Source: Promethearchaeota archaeon (GTDB lineage Archaea; Asgardarchaeota; Lokiarchaeia; Sigynarchaeales; SOKP01). From it: a DNA stretch of 46,309 nt. Of the stretch, positions 43,088 to 46,309 are shown piece by piece. The notes below the pieces were generated by a model. The model saw only the letters and a list, made by a program, of their open reading frames with translations, searched no databases and was not told where the DNA came from. The first letter of the stretch is position 1, and each line of letters opens with the position of its first letter. Position numbers and translations under genes: made by a program. The stretch is from contig SDNN01000005.1 of the NCBI GenBank assembly GCA_004524425.1, positions 1 to 46,309 of the forward strand, in the 5' to 3' direction.

Positions 43088-43986
43088 GTGGTAAAAAAAT
43101 AATACAATACGTCAATATTCTTACGAAGGATGGCAAGAGTCTGTTTTTCCAAAATTATGGTGATTCAGACGTTGACCGTGATCTTTTAGCTGGTTTTTTA
43201 AGTGCGTTTTCAGGATTTATAAAAGAAATTAGCCAGTCTGAGATAAAATCTACGGTAACAGAAGATTTTAAGTATTATTATACAATTGTAGGCTTTCTAA
43301 TAATCGTTGTTTGTAGTGATTTGGAGGAGGATGATTCTCAAGTTAATTCAAAAATAACCACTATTAGAACGAGATTTCTTGAAGAATATGGAGAAATTTT
43401 AGAAAGCGGCAAGTGGTCAGGAGATAGAACCATTTTTAATGAATTTGGAAAAACAATTGATAATATTATTTTAGGAGCCATAAAAGTGTCCATCATAGGG
43501 CTAGGAGGTGTTGGGAAAACAACTTTGTTAAAGCTCATATGCGGGAAAGACATTGACTTGGAATACATGCCCACCATTACTGCAGATATCGCCAATTTTG
43601 AGGATGACGAATTATCCACATTACCAATTATTTTTTGGGATTTTGCAGGTCAATCTCAGTTCCGTTCCTTATGGAGGAGTTTATTAGAAGGTACTCAAAT
43701 TGCCCTCTTAGTATTGGACTCTACGTTTGAAAATCTTAATAGTTCTAAAGAAATAATACATGATATTTTAGATAAATATTATAAAGATACTCTTGTCATA
43801 GGAATCGCTAATAAGCAAGATCTGCCTAATAGATTGACCCCTGAATTTTGTCAGAAAATACTTTCTGAATTTGAAAGAAATAAACCCATCAAGGTCCATG
43901 GCATGATTGCAATAAATCCAAATTATCGAGAAAAAATTTTTGCTATTCTGAAAGAAGCCATCTCTCAAATCTATCCTAAAAAATAG
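43088..43986 (+). CDS. Longin-domain / Arf-like GTPase fusion with an apparent N-terminal frameshift
   Basis: The GTPase part is clear (residues counted from the TTG at 43321): GLGGVGKTTLL (60-70), PTITADI (84-90), WDFAGQSQF (106-114), ANKQD (163-167). G5 (MIAINP) is weak. The same frame stays open upstream to a TAA at 43069 and encodes about 80 more residues that look like a longin/roadblock-type domain (QYVNILTKDGKSLFFQNYG, then SGFIKEISQSEI and YYYTIVGFLIIVV). No ATG, GTG or TTG starts it in frame. A GTG at 43088 would start it (M-V-K-K-I-I-Q-Y) if the A7 tract at 43093-43099 had eight A. So the gene is either frameshifted by one base or misread in sequencing. Longin-GTPase fusions are typical of Asgard archaea. 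Confidence 0.75.
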
Positions 43987-44070
43987 CTGATTCGTGTAAA
44001 ATATAAAAATTTTAATTCTTCAATAACTTATTTCTAATATCTATTTAATAAATGTGAAATTCGCATTTAG

Positions 44071-45834
44071 GTGCAAAATTTGATTAAATATGAAATAGAA
44101 AAAATAACCTTAGAAAAAGCAGAAAATGGAATAGAAATTTTAAAATTACCAGAATTAACAGAGGAAGAAAAAAGAATCATTGATCCTATAGTTGCCCCTA
44201 CATCAGGATTAAGAATTCAAATTTATGATATTTTAGATGAAAATAATTATCTACTTAAAAGTCGAAGGTTATTTCTTTTTTTAAGAGTATTCAAAGCAAT
44301 AAGCTTAAAATTTAAAGAATTAAAAGATGATCGGAATTTAAAAGTCTTAATCTTTACCGATGATCGACCAAGCAGAAAGATTTTATTGAAGTATTGTTCG
44401 AAGATATTCGCACATGATGGTTATCAGGTCTATTATCAAACGGATATCCCGGGAGAGTCTCGAATTTCCTCCCCCTATGGTGCCGCCTCCGTTGAGCTAT
44501 ATGAGGATTCAAACACCTTAGATATAGATTTAGTTTTAATATTAACCGCAAGTCATAATGAACTTTCATGGAATGGGATAAAATTTTATATAGATTTTCC
44601 CATGCCAATGTCAGGATCACTCTTCAAGGAAATATCAAAAATAGCAATTCAAATAAGAGAGATCTCCTTTAAACCCGTTGATCCCATCCTAATCGATGCG
44701 GAACAAAAAAATAATGATTATATCATTCAACTGCTTTCTGAGATCATGGAATTAAGCAGCATCAAAGGAAAAAGCATCGTAATATGGCCTTATTTAGGCA
44801 AGGCTCGAGGCATTGTTAATTTATTTAACCAATTGGGTGCTAGAATCACCCTCATAGAAGAGGAAATTAACCCTCCAAATCCGATAAAGGAGATTCGAGA
44901 ACAAAAACTACAGGAAGTCATGAATCAAGTAAATTCAACTATTGCCATTTTACTTGATGCTGATAGGGATAGAATTGCCTTATACGTCAAACAAAATGGA
45001 AAATATTACTTCTACATTCCTAATGAAATATTTTCTGCAATGCACAATATTTTAGCTCATGAATTTAATAAAGATATTATCAATATTCGCACTATTCCTA
45101 GTGATTTACGTGGAGACGACTCAAGCTTCATGAATGTTCTAACTGGGGTAGGTTATAAACACTTAGGGATTATTCTTTACTTTCTCATGGGTATTGAAGT
45201 GGAGGAGTCTAAAATTGATTCAGCAATTCTTTACATGGAAGGTAAAAATAAGGAGCTTATAAAGATCGATGAGCCTACTCCTTTAAGGCAGAGAATTATC
45301 GAATTAATGGATGAAGATGATCTGAAACATAGTCAGTTTATCACAGTAATGTGGGAAGAATCAGGAGGTCACACGATAAATCTTTTAAATGTATCAAAAG
45401 ACCAAGATACAGGAAATTTTTCTTTTAAATCGCCGCTTCCATTAATAGCAGATAAATATCCCGTGCCTGCATTAGTATTAATTACTGAACTATTATGCAG
45501 AGGTTATATCATATCCAAATCGATAGATTGGTCTATTGTTGGAATTAATCGTACAACCCCCGCCAATGATGAAGAAAAAATAAAAATAATGAAAAATTTC
45601 GAAAAGAATCATGATAAAACGGTCAAAATAAAAAATAAAGAATATAAAGTACAAGCCTTATCCGACAATAACAACATGGTTGATATTTATCAGTTAAAGA
45701 GCGAGGATTCCACTTTATATTTCCGACCGTCAGGTACTGGTCCAGACGTGAGATTTTATATTTTTGGTAAACGAGACAGCTATGAGGATGAAATTAAAAG
45801 CGTCATGGAATACGTGAAAAGAAATTATGCTTAA
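44071..45834 (+). CDS. Phosphohexomutase-like enzyme (phosphoglucomutase/phosphomannomutase family)
   Basis: The 587-residue alpha-D-phosphohexomutase has the four sites in order: the phosphoserine loop TASHN (159-163, S161), the metal loop DADRDR (296-301), the sugar loop EESGGH (429-434) and the phosphate loop FRPSGTGPDVRF (551-562). Members interconvert hexose 1- and 6-phosphates. Usual DGDGDR is DADRDR here and the sugar loop has an extra Gly, as in the larger PGM2-like subgroup. Length fits that subgroup rather than the 450-residue archaeal PMM/PGM. The start is GTG. It lies 84 bp after the longin-GTPase in the same direction. The specific sugar is unknown. Confidence 0.85.
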   Translation: MQNLIKYEIEKITLEKAENGIEILKLPELTEEEKRIIDPIVAPTSGLRIQIYDILDENNYLLKSRRLFLFLRVFKAISLKFKELKDDRNLKVLIFTDDRPSRKILLKYCSKIFAHDGYQVYYQTDIPGESRISSPYGAASVELYEDSNTLDIDLVLILTASHNELSWNGIKFYIDFPMPMSGSLFKEISKIAIQIREISFKPVDPILIDAEQKNNDYIIQLLSEIMELSSIKGKSIVIWPYLGKARGIVNLFNQLGARITLIEEEINPPNPIKEIREQKLQEVMNQVNSTIAILLDADRDRIALYVKQNGKYYFYIPNEIFSAMHNILAHEFNKDIINIRTIPSDLRGDDSSFMNVLTGVGYKHLGIILYFLMGIEVEESKIDSAILYMEGKNKELIKIDEPTPLRQRIIELMDEDDLKHSQFITVMWEESGGHTINLLNVSKDQDTGNFSFKSPLPLIADKYPVPALVLITELLCRGYIISKSIDWSIVGINRTTPANDEEKIKIMKNFEKNHDKTVKIKNKEYKVQALSDNNNMVDIYQLKSEDSTLYFRPSGTGPDVRFYIFGKRDSYEDEIKSVMEYVKRNYA

Positions 45835-45897
45835 ATAATTTATCATTAATTAAAAAACGAGAATTAATTGTTTAAAAGAACTCGTAATTAATTTATT

Positions 45898-46309
45898 TCA
45901 TTCTAACTGCATGATGCCCGGAATGATAATAAAATTTTTTTCTATTCGCAGAATTCCTTTTTCCTGCAGTCTTTTCATGGTTAACAATATTTTTTCTTCA
46001 TCCCACCCAAGACCTTGGATATAATCTTCCTTGACCATTGGTTTTTTATTGATTGCAGAAGCAATGAATGCTTTATCTTCTTCTGTAAGTGATATTTTTT
46101 TAAATAAGTAGAAATCGTGACTTTCAATCTTAATTGAGCCATAGATTAATTGTAATTCCATTAACTGATTGAGCATTTTCTTGATTAAATCTTCGGGAAC
46201 ATCCTCTAATTCTTGATCTAAATATTGTTTGATTTTTTCATATTGTGAAAAACCACCATTAATCAAAGAAAAGTTCTCATGAAAATTTAAAATCTTTTCA
46301 GGAACCAAA
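45898..46309 (-). CDS. Winged-helix protein, C-terminal part (cut by window edge)
   Basis: About 137 residues run off the right edge; the true start lies beyond 46309. Two winged-helix units are visible: one around VPEDLIKKMLNQLMELQLIYG, and one from SLTEEDKAFIASAI through GWDEEKILLTMKRLQEKG to ILRIEKNFIIIPG. The latter resembles the last winged helix of EAP30/Vps25-type ESCRT-II subunits, where G-W-x-E/R-x(7)-L-x-x-G precedes a strand and a final P-x-L/I. Archaeal transcription regulators can look the same, so the ESCRT link is tentative. Confidence 0.45.
   Translation of the reverse strand, partial: LVPEKILNFHENFSLINGGFSQYEKIKQYLDQELEDVPEDLIKKMLNQLMELQLIYGSIKIESHDFYLFKKISLTEEDKAFIASAINKKPMVKEDYIQGLGWDEEKILLTMKRLQEKGILRIEKNFIIIPGIMQLE

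Overview
The window is AT-rich, gene-dense archaeal DNA that most resembles an Asgard archaeon of the Lokiarchaeia/Promethearchaeota type. The evidence is a Rab/Ras-like small GTPase (41750-42307), an Arf-like GTPase whose N-terminal longin-like domain only appears once a frameshift is allowed for (43088-43986), and a decayed GTPase-like protein (12363-12977). Archaeal information-processing parts (a TFS/Rpb9-type zinc ribbon, a PUA protein of the archaeal MCT-1-like type, a TFIIB-like cyclin segment) sit among bacterial-looking metabolic genes. No rRNA, tRNA, CRISPR array or insertion sequence was seen. The assignment is inferred from gene content, not from a marker phylogeny.

Layout. 1-6964: a truncated GPH-family transporter, a small membrane protein, a FGGY sugar kinase divergent from a glutamate-1-semialdehyde-aminomutase-like PLP enzyme, a coiled-coil/zinc-ribbon protein, a PIG-L deacetylase and a sirtuin. 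7030-14848: a 52-residue ribbon-helix-helix protein, a CaCA exchanger, a HhH/zinc-ribbon protein, two paralogous 7TM proteins, an HdrD-like iron-sulfur protein, a TFS-like zinc ribbon, the decayed GTPase, an EamA transporter and a TPR protein. 14902-21933 (all minus): a tight eight-gene operon with good Shine-Dalgarno sites. It runs HAD phosphatase, tandem two-domain PlsC acyltransferase, COG3580/DUF2229 protein, COG3581 protein, COG1924 HgdC-like activase, 64-residue helical protein, PlsC-like protein without catalytic residues, 90-residue helical protein. 22242-31146: a PseG-like enzyme, four MFS/GPH transporters (two of them close paralogues flanking an inverted GPH gene), and small unknown or VOC genes. 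31237-35794: a head-to-head pair of PUA genes beside a two-gene unit encoding a 222-residue helical protein and a 1023-residue protein with an N-terminal zinc site, a TFIIB-like cyclin segment, two HNH-like modules, a winged helix and a C-terminal Cys cluster. 35966-46309: a CREST-like 7TM protein, a 2H phosphoesterase, a third GPH transporter, an orphan PAS-PAS-PocR histidine kinase, the Rab-like GTPase, a coiled-coil protein, the longin-GTPase, a phosphohexomutase-like enzyme and a truncated winged-helix protein.

Two loci stand out. The 14902-21933 operon places all three protein modules related to the clostridial plasmalogen synthase (PlsA) and bacterial ester-to-ether lipid reductases next to glycerolipid acyltransferases in an apparently archaeal genome. 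I infer that it may make or modify ester or alkyl-ether glycerolipids, which bears on the archaeal/bacterial lipid divide. The 32058-35794 unit looks like an undescribed multidomain nuclease or DNA-binding system with a dedicated partner protein. Both readings are inferences from motifs and gene order.
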